From Eutypella sp. D-1 (Eukaryota; Ascomycota; Sordariomycetes; Xylariales; Diatrypaceae): a stretch of 64,000 nucleotides of DNA. The stretch spans positions 1,488,001-1,552,000 of the forward strand of contig JAJTTP010000004.1 of assembly GCA_023313575.1 (NCBI GenBank), in the 5' to 3' direction. A model generated the notes under the pieces. It saw only the letters and a list, made by a program, of their open reading frames with translations. It was not told the DNA's origin and ran no database searches. Position numbers and translations under genes: made by a program. Positions 24,848 to 36,593 of the stretch are shown here, one piece after another; the first letter of the stretch is position 1, and every line of letters starts with the position of its first letter.

Positions 24848-27800
24848 AAGCAAGGGGGGCAGGGGGGGCAGAAGCTCTATTTCGACTTCAAAGGTTTACG
24901 GACAGCGGAGACCCAACAGCGTACTAAGGGGGACTCGATAAAATATATTACGGTGGTTTATGAAGTTGGATTCTGATGCCTGTCCATATCCACTCAAGTC
25001 CACTTCTCCGTGGTTTGGTTAGCTAGCAATTGCCTATTAGGATAGCGAATAGTCCTTTTTCTGCTCTTTTTGTATTCGTATGTGCCTATGTTTCCACCTG
25101 CCTTTTTCTCGAACGTGCGAAGTACGTGACCAGGTGGCAGCATTGAGGCACCTGGGTTACCCTTTTCGTTTCGGGTCACGGCACAGAACCGGTCCGGACC
25201 GGCCCCTCACCTAAGCATGCCGCGTCCGGGTTCGGGACGTTGGGTGCGATGACAGCAGCTACCTCGTTCTACGGATTTCAGGCGGGGCTTTATTCACAGC
25301 GGAAGTTACCAGACTGAGCTTCGCTCTCTTCCCACTGGCACGGATCCCTCTTTGTCTCAGGGGTAAAAGTATCTGTTCGAATACCCGGAGTCGCGTGGTT
25401 TAAGAGATGAAGCAATCTTCTTGGCCTCTTTCTTACGTCAATGAGCTGCATCTTTTCCTCCGGCGCACGCCTTATGTGGTTATCCCTCTTTTGTTTAGGC
25501 AAGGTCTGCTTACGTGAGTGCGTATGACCGAGGAGGCAGTGACGGAGATGCGCCCTCGGGCCGCTTCGAGACCGTGTGAAGGTCTAGCATATACGGCTAG
25601 CGCAGAGGCATGAATTGTTCATGTTCTAGGGAAAGTTAGCCTCGCGCAGTCAGGGTATTAAAGGGCTCCTAGACGAAGATGAGCTTCCACGTCTGTGTTC
25701 TAGCACGGTATTCCTGTTTCGCGTCATGGATATGAACACAGAAAGTCTACCAGAGAAGCAGAAGATTTCTCATTAGCTGAGACCTCCCCAAGGACGTAGC
25801 ATGGCCCTGGATCCTGCCCGACACAGCAGAATAGCGTTGCTAGATACCTGACACTTTGTGCTTACTCGCCCTACCAACCGGCATGGGAATAACGTGGTAA
25901 AAATAAGATACGCAATTATTGGCCCGGAGTCACATCTGGGCTGCGAACCCCTCTCCGCGGCTTGGGAGGTATGACCTGCATATGGATATGGGAGGAGGGG
26001 TGTACTCCGCCTAGGAACGCTCCAATGGGAGCTCTATCGCAGTCCGTCTGACAGCCAGCGGCATCGATTCTCTACCTCGAATGCCTAAGCTGGCCAAGTC
26101 CTGAGGTAATCATTGCAAGAGCGTCAGGGCAGCCACCTGGAGGTATGAGTGGCTTGCTTGGCGGTCCCAGCCCGTTGACGCCCCTTGGACTAAGTAACTG
26201 TTAAACAGAACGTGGACGCATGGATATCGGGAGTATGGGGGCCGGGTTGTCATCACACCATGTGCCCCAGACCCGTAGCCGTGGGGAGACCGCTGCCCTA
26301 CAAGTAAACCCTAGCCTACTTATGATGTCACTTGAGCTGCGATACAGACGACGAACAGCCCTTGCCTCTAATCTCGTCGCGAGGAGCCTAGCTAGCTTGT
26401 TGGCTGGTAGAGGAGTCCTCGACGAGCTATCTATGAGTAAGAAGACGAAATCCTAACGTCGGCCGCACTGCCTACAGTCCATACATACGGAGCGCCCATT
26501 TGGGCTAGATGTAGAGGCATAGTAAGCGCCCGTTGAATCGCCCGGCCGGACGCCATCCTACAACTGGCTGCCTAGGCTTGTGCCTATGTCCTCGGATACT
26601 GACCTCAGCTGACACCAGGCATGTAAGTACGCCAGCCCTATGGTTCCGAGAGGCGCCTCTGAGCGGGGCCCAGTCTTCACGATAGCGGGAAGGGGGGGTT
26701 TCCGACACCTCTAGTCCTAAGACTCCAATCTAGCATCCCGTGCACTATCTAGAGATTCCTCCGCGTTGAGCGATTGCTTGAACCGTGACTGGATCGCTGG
26801 TAGAGAGGTAAAACTCATTTACGTCGCAACGGCGCAGACTATCTGGCAGGCGGACAACCCCAGTTAAGTGCAGCCTTAACCCCCCGGCCCCCTTCGGGCG
26901 TGGCCCCCGAGAATCCTAGGGGCGCCTCCCCGATGCATGGCGGATTTTTCAGCGAGCTCGTAGCGTAGTTGGTCCTGGACGAGGTCTACATGTAGAGGTA
27001 AACACTGGCATAGTGCGTCAAACCCACATCAGCCTCCGCCGGTAGCTGGCTGATAAGGTTTTCGGTTTCTTGAGGCTGCATCCATTGGGTGGGAGGGAGC
27101 AGGCCTAGACGAGTTCTACTCTTTGTTAGGCAGGGAGGGGAGATGGGGGATAGTCCGCTACGTAGACTCCTATTTTGAGTTATGCCCGGCATATGTATAT
27201 GATGCTGCATCATGCCTAGCATCTGGGCTCATCGGTGGAAGAGCAGGTGAAGAGAAGGTGAAGAGGATCTTTTTTTTTCTTCGCCATTCCCAGGTCCGTA
27301 CGGGCGTCCGCATTCTCCGGCCTGGCGTGGCTTGAATTGGCCTGGGTTCCGCCGATGTGGTAATGGCCGCCAAGCCTACATCATGAGCCCACATAGTTAC
27401 TGTGTGTTGGAAGCTAACCTACCACGGTGTGGTGGGCTATTTTGTAAAATTCTACTCGTGGCGTAGGGAGGTTTAAATATCTACTTGTAACTGAGGATTT
27501 GCACCAAGGTCCCAGAGGCACCCATTAGCTGATTGATCACTGTCATGATAGATGAAGGTGTAACGCCGCATGCCGTGGCTGGTAAAAGCCCGCGAAGATG
27601 CAGATACCTACGTCCTAAAAGCGATGTGATTGTGTGACTGATAAGGCCGGAAGACGCAGGCATGTTTTCGCTAATCAGTTACTGGTCGGTATCAGATTCT
27701 ATGGATGCCCTGCTTGGCAGTCAGTGCCTTCATTAATAATTACCTGGTATGCTCCGCATGCACGATAAGGTTTGGCTACCCGGAGGGTCTTCGCACCTCA

Positions 27801-30766
27801 CATCACATCTAACCGGCATGACCGAGTAGCAGAGTAGCCGCTGCGTCTACCCTTTATCCTCGAGGTCCCAGTTTACCCGTCCGAAAGATGGGTGCATCTG
27901 TGGTATCCATGGATCTTCCGTGCAAATCCCACTGACCGCTCCAGACGGCGGTGCCAAGAGATGTCATCATATTCGAGGTGCTGGTGCTGGCTAAGGCTGG
28001 ATGCTTGTCGAGCCCGTCCTTATCGTCCTGCTGCATGCTTTCCTGCTACGTACGACCTGGCGTAATACACCCCTCTTAGTATTGGATCGATGCCGGTCCT
28101 GAGCCTACCCGTTTCCGTGGCGTCGTCGCTAAACTTCTTGAGTGCATACAGAGTCACGTTCGTCTCTTCGTAGGCAGTCCGGCGTGGGAATTCAACCCTT
28201 ACTTGTATGTAGGCAGACCTTGCTGACCCTACTGCAAGCCCTGGTGCCTGGCTTTTGCCTCCACGCGTCTGGTCTCTCGTCCATGGGTTGTGTCCCTTGT
28301 TGCCCTTGCTGGTTCCGACACTAATCGTCTCTATTACTCGATTTCTGATTGGGCTGAGCTGAAGATCGCAGCTAACTACATACACTTAGGCAGTGCTTTA
28401 GTACGTAGTGGTTACCAGCCAAGTTGAGGACACAAAGAATGGGACAGTTAAACCCCTGGTGATGGAGTGATGAGCCCTGCTAACCCATTCTTGTGCGGTC
28501 TTGTCAACTTGTGTTCACGACGTGCCAACAGCCAGGCACGGACACTTTCTCTTAAGGTTTTCCAATTTTCAGCTTCTTCCCACTTCTTCTACTCGGTCAA
28601 CCCGCCCAGCCAGCCCCAGCCGCCCACTTACGCCACCCACCCACAGCCTGTCATTGCCAATGTGGATAGAAAGTTAAACAGTTGACAGGAAAGACTGCTT
28701 TGCTAGACTACACCGCAGCCCCAGACAACAACGCACACATAATTGTTTCCCCACTGCTAAATAAGTAAAGAGCGGAGTCAGCTTCGAAAGGGCATTTCGC
28801 TCCAGGGTCTCAGGGTCCTCCCTGGCAGGGTTCCTGTGGTGGATGGCCGGTGGCTTGCCCTCTTTTTTTTCCAGTCACCTCGCACATTCTACACCACAGC
28901 CGGGAATAATTAATTCAATAATTCAGCATTGACCATTTCAAAGCCTGCATACAACATACACGTATAAACGTGTCCAATGAGAGACTTCAGGTATGCAGGA
29001 ACCTACATCTAGTATGTAAGGGTGCTAGGAAGCCCAAAAGCCATAGTGAGGGAGGGCAGAGAGAGAAGAGAGGACTGATAGCACCAGTGGCAAGTCCCGG
29101 TGCCAGGTGTTAATTGTTTCGTAGTCTCAAGACGGGACTATTTACTGTTTTACCCCGGGTCTCCAACTGGCAGGCTCACGGCGGGTTCTTCCCCTAGCAG
29201 CCCTAGACTGCCAGATAGTCACGTTTTTTTCCGTACTACGAAGTAGGTACCTAGGTACATATCACCACTATTGTATACTAGAAGAGTACGCCATCAATCC
29301 GCCATTTAACTGCTGAGTAGCTTGTACCGTAAAAGTAGCGCGGGTGGAAAAGGACTCATTCTTGATCCCGGGGCTATCTTTTTTCTTTTCCTTGCCTACC
29401 ATTAGCTGTCTGTCCCTGCTCTAGGGTATCTACGGGTGTAGGTGCCGTAATCTCGTTTCGCTATCGCCGTCACTATTACCACCACCGCTACTGTTATTGT
29501 CGCTGCCTCCGCTATCATCACCACCACCACCGTCGTCACCACCACCGTTATCACCATCACCACCATCACGACTACTTTACGATCAGTACTTTCATTCCTT
29601 ATCTTTCCGTCTATCTGCTCGTACCTTACGTCCAGCTTGTTTGTTTCGTTTTTATCTTTTTTTATTGATATAATCATTAATCTACCACCCGAACTATTTG
29701 CCACGAGAGCATTAAATTTGTGTTTAAACCTAGAAACCCGAAACCTCACCCCTCCCCCTTCGCTGACGCATCTGTCGGCATTCATGCCCGGGTCCATCTC
29801 CTAAGGCGATAAATACGGGCATTTTCTGGTTGGGGAACCCTGTCTGTGGTTACAGGGTAGAACCTATTCCATCGCGGGTCGTGGAGCGTTCTCAAAGTTT
29901 CTTAAGGTTGGTGGTAACGAAACGTCGGTTAGAATTACCGAGCCAGCAATCTTGGTTTGAGTTTGCATATGAGTATGAATGTGTCTGGTTGGGAAGCGCA
30001 GTAGTCCAGATTGTCCGAGATCTTCGACTATATTACAAGAGACTATAAGAGCAAAGGACGACAGCCGAATATAAAAGAAAAAGAAATCTGGGAAGGAAAA
30101 GAGAGGGCGAGAAAGGAAAATAGGATTCGCCAAAAAGCAGTCAACTGCGTATCCTCACCTCGAGTTTCACCTCGAGTTTATCAACTTCACATCCAGTCGC
30201 TGTACATCACGATGCTCAAGTAATCCCTCCCACAATTCATATCATATCATCCCGCATCTGGCATTCTTTCCGAATTCGATTCACGCCACCTGCATTTGCA
30301 TCCAATCCTCAGGACGTTGTCAGTCTGCAACGAACGCCGTCAAGGATAGGGGACGTGGGTGGTTGTCATCCTCTGGGTGTAAGCTTACGGAGTACACCTC
30401 CAGTTCTTCCATCCGTCTCGGGGATATCAACCGCGTGTCTCCTTGGCTATCTATCTGTCTACCTATCTGCCAACCCACACCTACCTACACCAACCTATCT
30501 AGGGTATACTCTGTACCCTAGATACCTGGGTAGAACGTGTAGAACGTGGCTACAGACAGCCCTACGGCGTTCGACTCCGTGGATACGCACCTGCACCTTG
30601 CTCGGAAACGCAATCAACCTTGAAGGCTCACCCGGGTCCGGTCATCCCCCCCCCCCCCAGGACACCCCAGTTCAGTACCACACCACTCGCCTACTAGATC
30701 ATGCCTATACCTACCACCGGCTCCCCTCACTTCGGTGCGGAGGGGTGTAACCCCCCTGGTTCCGAC
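24848..30766. other. gene-poor region
   Basis: Nearly 6 kb without a supported gene. A few open stretches on the minus strand (about 27480-28385) look mildly protein-like, but they change frame, carry stops and match nothing I know. A CAC/ACC trinucleotide tract occupies about 29515-29575. A C-run (about 30648-30658) lies just upstream of the Mga2-type gene, and the last 1-2 kb probably include its promoter and 5' UTR. Confidence 0.55.
29515..29575. repeat. CAC/ACC trinucleotide tract
   Basis: Imperfect repeats of CACCACCACC and ATCACCACC type. On the opposite strand they read as a Val/Met-rich open frame that is only a by-product of the repeat. Confidence 0.8.
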
Positions 30767-33700
30767 ATGCCTCCTTTCGCTCTCCAGGAATTCGACTTCT
30801 CGAGCCCCGATGACAATTATCCTTCGGCATCACATCCCGAATTCCTGGACCTCGATAGTGGAAGCCCTTTTTTCTTCGCCGACCCAACAGCCCTCGTCAG
30901 AAACGAACCTCCCCAGCTCGACCCCGCCACCAAAACATCCAATTGTACCTTCTCTTCTCAAAGAGGTTCGACATCGTCGTCGTCGTCCCACCGGAGCGGT
31001 GACTCTCTGAAGACCAGCCAGACCTCGGGCGACTTGCCCATGCCGGATAGCCACGTAGGATCCTGGCACCCCGGAGATACCGGCGTACCCAACGGCCACT
31101 CTACTTTTAACATGTACATGGACTCGATGGACACCGCACCTTTAGAAGACATGTCTCAGGTTTTCGACTTCGAAAGCGCCTCCAGCAGCCCGAGCCTGCC
31201 GAATAATGCCCGCTCCGTCCTGCCATCGCCACAATTTTCCTCGAACCATACGCCGGCGAGCCCGCGGGTCAAGAGACATAAGGGACGTCACCAGACGCAA
31301 CCTGTAAGTGATCCATATTCGCACATGGACATTGACGGCCGGCGGGTTCAAACTAACCGACTTGAACAAAAGTCCCTGAGCCAGTCGATGAACAAGCTCA
31401 TGACGAGCGGGTCCCGGGAAAACTCACCGACCTCGAACCCCCATATGAACCCCGTGACATCGCCGTCCGCCGTCTTTCAGAACACGCCCCCTCCCGAAAA
31501 CCAACAAGTGAACTTCTTCGCGAGCCTGCCTGCCGGTCTCGGCGTCCCTGCCGTGTGGCCGAACGTGGCTCCATTGCAAGGCGGGGCTCAGACATCACAG
31601 ATGCAGCCTAACCAGGCCAACGGCATACCGACGACGCAGAGCCATCTCATGTCTCCGTACGCTCCTCAGCAGGGGATACCCAGCGTTCCGCGGCCACGCT
31701 TATTCGTGCAGCCGACGCCCCTGAAGTCTCGAGTAGAGACGCAGATACCTATCAAACTTACGATCCACCATCTACCCCCGGGCATCAAGCGGATCCACCT
31801 CCCGACCCACACGATATCGAAGCCTAAGTTGCTGAGCAAGCCACCGGCGGTGCGCGCCCCGGACATGCTCGAGTTATACACGATGCTGGTCTGCACATCA
31901 GCGATGACAGACCCAATCAAACGTGAGCGTGCTTTTGCTCGGGCTGCGGCGGCACAATACGACTATAGTGCGGGGAAGACGTCGGAAGAGAAGCAGGAGG
32001 ACGATGAGGCCAAGCCACAGAATGGTGGCGAGGTGCGGATATGCTCTGGCTGTATCACCCGAGAACGAAAACGCGCCGGCCGCAAAAAGCACAGGAAGCC
32101 GGAGGAGGAAGATTTGTGGAACAGATTCGAGCGCCAGAGGGTTATCGTGTTTAATACGCAGGAGGTCAAGGAGTGGCAGCCCGTGACGGCACACATGGCG
32201 GATCCTACGGGCGCCGGCCTGCGCGAATCCGTACCAGAGGGAACCATGCAGGTAGACGCCCCCATGCGGATCGCCTGCTATTGTCGACACCACGGCGAGA
32301 AGGCCGGTTTCCAGGTCATCTTCACAGTCAAGGATTTCCAGGACAACGTCGTTGCCCAGCAGCTATCGTCTTCGATCATGATTACCGACGACCACAAGAC
32401 GCATTTGCCCGCCGCGTCTACCATGCAGAACGGGAACAATGCTAATGGTGCGGTGGCGGCCACCCAACCCACGACTACTGCCGATATGAACGCCCCCGTC
32501 AACACCCCCGTCAATCCGCCGATGGCTTTCCAGCAGCAGCCGCCTTGTCCCGATCCGCGAGAGCCGCCGAATAAGACGCCTTTTACCTTCCCTGCCGGCC
32601 ACTCTCTTCCCCCGGTCCCGTGCGCCCAAGTTAACGCCGCGCCGAAGATCTTCTCGCGCCAGCCCTCGCCCAGTCAACAGACCACCCAGCAGCCCGGCCC
32701 GATGTCCAGGAAGAGGAAGGCGAGCGGGACTGGCAAGGTACCGAATGGTCTGACCATGACGCAGATTGAGAAACAGACGTCTCCTCTATCGAGTGGGATG
32801 CAGAACGAACCTGGTACCCTGTCCGCGGCGCCCTCGCCGTTCTCCCCGGATCTAGGATCCTTCCCGCTCACGGCCGACGCGCTGTACGGACAGTCGGGTC
32901 TCCCCAGCACCGGCGCCCCCACCCCAGCGTTTACAACAGGTGGTCCACCGACTCCCAGTAGCCACACTGCTGAGCAGATGATCTTCCCATCGAATGGACC
33001 TCTGAGCATGGACAACCCGCCTCAGCTGTTTTCTGCCCCGGCCACAGCAAATCCTAGCCGCGCGCCCAGCCCCTCCCAGCTGAGGGAGATGTCTCAGGGG
33101 CTCTACGGCTCCAGCACGGGAACAACCCCCAATAGGGGGGGACCTCAGCCCATGATTTACAAGATTATACCTGGAGAAGGGCCGAAGTCCGGGGGCGTCG
33201 AGGTGACAATTCTGGGCAGCGGTTTCACGAACGATGGGCTCGAGGTTATGTTTGGCGAGAACCGTGCCGCCACCACGACCTTTTGGGGAGAGACATCCCT
33301 TCTCTGTCTTCTGCCCCCGTCAGCCCGCGCCGGTGCCGTTCCAGTATCCCTCAGGCACCCCGCCGACCCGGGGCGGCTCATTCTCAACGGTACTCAACAG
33401 CCGTTGTTCCGATACGTCGATGACGATGAGCACCGTCTGATCCGTACGGCGCTGACGGTCCTCGGGAACAAGATCGGCGGCAAGATCACAGACGTTGCGG
33501 ACATCGCGAGGAACATCCTCTATGGTCCGGCGGCTGCGAACGCGTCGTGGGGGTCCTCGGGGCCCTCGGGACCCACCAACGGCCAAGCGCCCAACAACGG
33601 CAATAACAATAACTTCAAACAGGAGTCCGACGTTGAAGGCGGACTTCTTCGTGTCCTGGAGCTAATCGATCTCGATGACAGCCCCAACAAGGCTCGTATC

Positions 33701-34987
33701 AATTTGCGGCGATCTTCCGGGCAGACGATGCTCCATTTGGCCTGCTCGCTGGGTATGGCCAGGTTCGTGGCGGGGCTAATTTCTCGTGGTGCAAACGTGG
33801 ATCTCCGCGACAAGGGCGGATTCACACCCCTACACATGGCAGCGATGAATGATCATCCGGAGATTGTGAGGCGTCTCATCAACAAAGGTGCCGATCCGAC
33901 CATGAGGACCCTATCCGGATTGACTCCCGCCGACGTAGCCCAATCACGTGATGTCATCCAGATTCTGCGACATATCGAGACGCATGCCCGGTCTCGGAGC
34001 GGCGGCAGCCACCATAGTCGGGTCAACAGCGCTAGTTCTTTACGATCCCTATGGGACCCGCCATCGATGACACCGGTCAAGCAGCAGAACGTATACCAAG
34101 AGACCACGGAAGACGATTCCGAGTCGGACGACATCGACAGCGACGAAGAAGACCGGGACTACGGGGTCATGATGAGTCCGGGCGGGCGCCGTCCTCGTCT
34201 CGAGGTGCCGGGTAGTCGAGCAGCGGTTCCACCCGCCCCGATCTCCCCAGGCGTGGCCATGGCAGCCTTCCGGGACCACTTCGTAGCTCAGCTCCACCAG
34301 CTCCAGCAATCCATGGCGATGCAGCTCCAGAACCTCCCGCAATTCCAAGTCCCGCAGATGTTGCAGATGCCGCATAATATGCAGACCATGTTGCCCGATG
34401 CGCAGGCCCACCTCCAAGCGCCGTCGGTGGTACAGCGCATCTCGTCCCTAGTTCCCAATATCCGCGGCTCGGGCGACCAGTCGTCGACAGAGAGTAATAA
34501 GTGGCCATCGTTCTTCGGCTCGAAGGAGACACCGCCTCCATCATACGAAGAGATCTATCCCCAGAAGGATCTGGATACGAAGCAGGCCTCTGCCGCGCGA
34601 GCCGCCGTGGACTGTGAGGCCGACAACAAGTGTGCGGCGCTCTACGACCAAGACGTCGAAGAAGTAGAGGCCGAGACGACGTCAGCCGAGGCATCGGACT
34701 CGGGATCCGGCTCGCGCCAGGTCCCTGAGCTCCTCCACGTCGGCCGCAAGAAGGCCATCACTCGCGAGCAGCAGGAGAACCTGCAACGCGCCCACGCCGC
34801 GAGCCTCAAGACCGGCAGCCGTGACAAGATGCTCTGGTTCTTCTGGGTGCCCGTTCTCGTCCTTATCCTCGGCGCCATGCTGTTCAACGTCATCCCTCCC
34901 GTCCTCGCCGAGGCTGCGCAGACCGCGGTCTCCTATGCCACCAGCGGTAGAGTAGCAGCTGATCTCCGCCAATTGGCTCCTGCTTAA
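30767..34987 (+). CDS. mga2: Mga2/Spt23-type ER-tethered transcription factor
   Basis: Exons 30767-31303 and 31373-34987 encode 1383 aa. The intron is 69 nt with donor GTAAGT and branch CTAAC; it is stop-free, so an unspliced form of 1406 aa is also open. An N-terminal disordered part is followed by a conserved block around residue 305 (IPIKLTIHHLPPG, then MLELYTMLVCTSAM). An IPT/TIG domain starts near 772 (IYKIIPGEGPKSGG, VTILGSGF). Two ankyrin repeats lie near 961-1040 (GQTMLHLACSLG, GFTPLHMAAMNDH). A C-terminal membrane segment is near 1331 (MLWFFWVPVLVLILGAML). Yeast Mga2 and Spt23 are ER-anchored, freed by ubiquitin- and proteasome-dependent cleavage, and activate OLE1 when membrane lipids lack unsaturation; the same role is inferred here. 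The ATG at 30767 is preferred because MPPFALQEFDF resembles the family start; an in-frame ATG at 30701 would add 22 residues. Confidence 0.92.
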   Translation: MPPFALQEFDFSSPDDNYPSASHPEFLDLDSGSPFFFADPTALVRNEPPQLDPATKTSNCTFSSQRGSTSSSSSHRSGDSLKTSQTSGDLPMPDSHVGSWHPGDTGVPNGHSTFNMYMDSMDTAPLEDMSQVFDFESASSSPSLPNNARSVLPSPQFSSNHTPASPRVKRHKGRHQTQPVSDPYSHMDIDGRRVQTNRLEQKSLSQSMNKLMTSGSRENSPTSNPHMNPVTSPSAVFQNTPPPENQQVNFFASLPAGLGVPAVWPNVAPLQGGAQTSQMQPNQANGIPTTQSHLMSPYAPQQGIPSVPRPRLFVQPTPLKSRVETQIPIKLTIHHLPPGIKRIHLPTHTISKPKLLSKPPAVRAPDMLELYTMLVCTSAMTDPIKRERAFARAAAAQYDYSAGKTSEEKQEDDEAKPQNGGEVRICSGCITRERKRAGRKKHRKPEEEDLWNRFERQRVIVFNTQEVKEWQPVTAHMADPTGAGLRESVPEGTMQVDAPMRIACYCRHHGEKAGFQVIFTVKDFQDNVVAQQLSSSIMITDDHKTHLPAASTMQNGNNANGAVAATQPTTTADMNAPVNTPVNPPMAFQQQPPCPDPREPPNKTPFTFPAGHSLPPVPCAQVNAAPKIFSRQPSPSQQTTQQPGPMSRKRKASGTGKVPNGLTMTQIEKQTSPLSSGMQNEPGTLSAAPSPFSPDLGSFPLTADALYGQSGLPSTGAPTPAFTTGGPPTPSSHTAEQMIFPSNGPLSMDNPPQLFSAPATANPSRAPSPSQLREMSQGLYGSSTGTTPNRGGPQPMIYKIIPGEGPKSGGVEVTILGSGFTNDGLEVMFGENRAATTTFWGETSLLCLLPPSARAGAVPVSLRHPADPGRLILNGTQQPLFRYVDDDEHRLIRTALTVLGNKIGGKITDVADIARNILYGPAAANASWGSSGPSGPTNGQAPNNGNNNNFKQESDVEGGLLRVLELIDLDDSPNKARINLRRSSGQTMLHLACSLGMARFVAGLISRGANVDLRDKGGFTPLHMAAMNDHPEIVRRLINKGADPTMRTLSGLTPADVAQSRDVIQILRHIETHARSRSGGSHHSRVNSASSLRSLWDPPSMTPVKQQNVYQETTEDDSESDDIDSDEEDRDYGVMMSPGGRRPRLEVPGSRAAVPPAPISPGVAMAAFRDHFVAQLHQLQQSMAMQLQNLPQFQVPQMLQMPHNMQTMLPDAQAHLQAPSVVQRISSLVPNIRGSGDQSSTESNKWPSFFGSKETPPPSYEEIYPQKDLDTKQASAARAAVDCEADNKCAALYDQDVEEVEAETTSAEASDSGSGSRQVPELLHVGRKKAITREQQENLQRAHAASLKTGSRDKMLWFFWVPVLVLILGAMLFNVIPPVLAEAAQTAVSYATSGRVAADLRQLAPA

Positions 34988-36593
34988 TTTGCTGCTGAGC
35001 AGGGGCTGATATGCAAGCCCCTCAAACTTCACTACTATATAAGGAATTGAAGTATTTATTGAGTGAACTACCCCTCCTACTGTCACCGCTGCTGTTACTA
35101 CAACTACTGCTACAAATTGAGAGCTTGTTTTGCACATATCTACTACTGGCAACAGGCGCGATATCCTTCCGTAACGAAGGGATCTTTCCAATTTTTTCCA
35201 CGTTTGTCTATATAAATTTGATCCTTCTCGTCTACCTCGCCCCAAAGGCGCCCCTACTTTTGGCGTTGTTCAACTTCGGAGAGTGGTTGATAATTGGGTA
35301 ATTTCAGGTGTGGTCATTCACACACAGTCAATCCGGTTTAGAAGGTCGTCTTCGCAAGTCTTCTTCTGGACTGAATTTGAGTCACAAGGGGGAGAAGAGG
35401 TGGCGTTGGTCAGCTTTTATGTGGTTACGTTCGAAGATTTCCCCCTTTTTTTTCCTTTGACCCCACGAAGCGGGGACGGTGGGTTGGGGGCGGTCTTGAA
35501 AGGGGGGGTTGCCGGGGGATGGGGGGAGGACACGGGACGGGTTATCTCTATTATGCTGGTTGGATCGAAGAAATCGTGTCTTGGGAGGGAAGGCTTGACG
35601 GGGTGTCCCCCGTCTTCTCACATGTCTTGAGTTCTTATATCACACGGTCACACATGTCAACTTTTGTCACATTTCCATTCTGTCACTGTTATTACTATAC
35701 TGCGCTATATTTCAAGTTTGCTTTCTTATCTATCTGCCTTAGCTTACGTGTCTGACGCTGTCGTCGATTATGTGATGGAATGTGTTTGTCTTCGCTGCGT
35801 AGCGAGCTTGAGAGGTGATGAGTGAATGGGTGGGCTGGGTGGCTGGGTATATTGGTCAAGGGCGCCGAGCAATGGTCTCCCCGTCAGTGTATCTGCCCAT
35901 GAGCGTTTTTGTTTTTATTTGTCCACCGTCCCTGTTGTTTGGCATTGTTCCCCAAGGTCTTCCTCATTTTCTCGCCTTCTTTTGCAGGTTACTGTATCGT
36001 GAATCCAGCTGCATGTAGGTACATGGTAGCAATGCCTATGTGTACTTGCCTAGGTATCTTTTGACCAGGAAGGAGCGGCCGGGCGGGAGAGGGGTGATAA
36101 GGTCCATAGCTAGCTGGGTACCTGATAAACTGGAAGGCACGACGAGCATTCAATGCAAACAAGCCTTACGCGTCACCTTTGAAATGATACCTGCTTAAGT
36201 ACTAGGTACCTACCAAGGAAATTAACCATCCCGTTTTGTCACTTTGTCACAATTCAAAAACAAATATAATCCTTCTTGGGTTACGTGACTGACAGAATCC
36301 CACTCTAGCACTCTTCTAAGAACCATCCAATTCTTCGATGGTGCTTTCCCCCGCTACATCATCATCTACTACTGCTACGACTTGGATCCTGCAGAGCAAT
36401 CAGTACCTTCATCGTTCACCTTCTGACTGACGTCGACTCCGAAATATCCTACCCCGGACACACACGCACATACACCACTACAGGTAGAAGAGAGCAGATA
36501 GCATAGCGGAAGCGCGTGGATCTTCGTCAGGAGAGGATAACAACACAGGGCGTAAGTTATTGCACGAAGAGTTCCTAGAAAAGCAAGCGACTA
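34988..36593. other. intergenic spacer downstream of the Mga2-type gene
   Basis: About 1.6 kb with no supported gene. It contains CTACTACTGCTACAA-type simple sequence just after the stop codon, a G-rich tract near 35460-35530 and TACCTAGGTA-like words near 36030 and 36200. The last 100 nt hold the untranslated exon 1 and intron of the first tandem paralogue. Confidence 0.5.

Noticed and set aside
25370..25395. GTTCGAATAC, like a tRNA T loop
   Set aside because: No matching acceptor stem or anticodon arm was found.
29402..29797. Val/Met-rich minus-strand frame that looks like a membrane protein
   Set aside because: The hydrophobic part is only the reverse complement of a CAC/ACC repeat.
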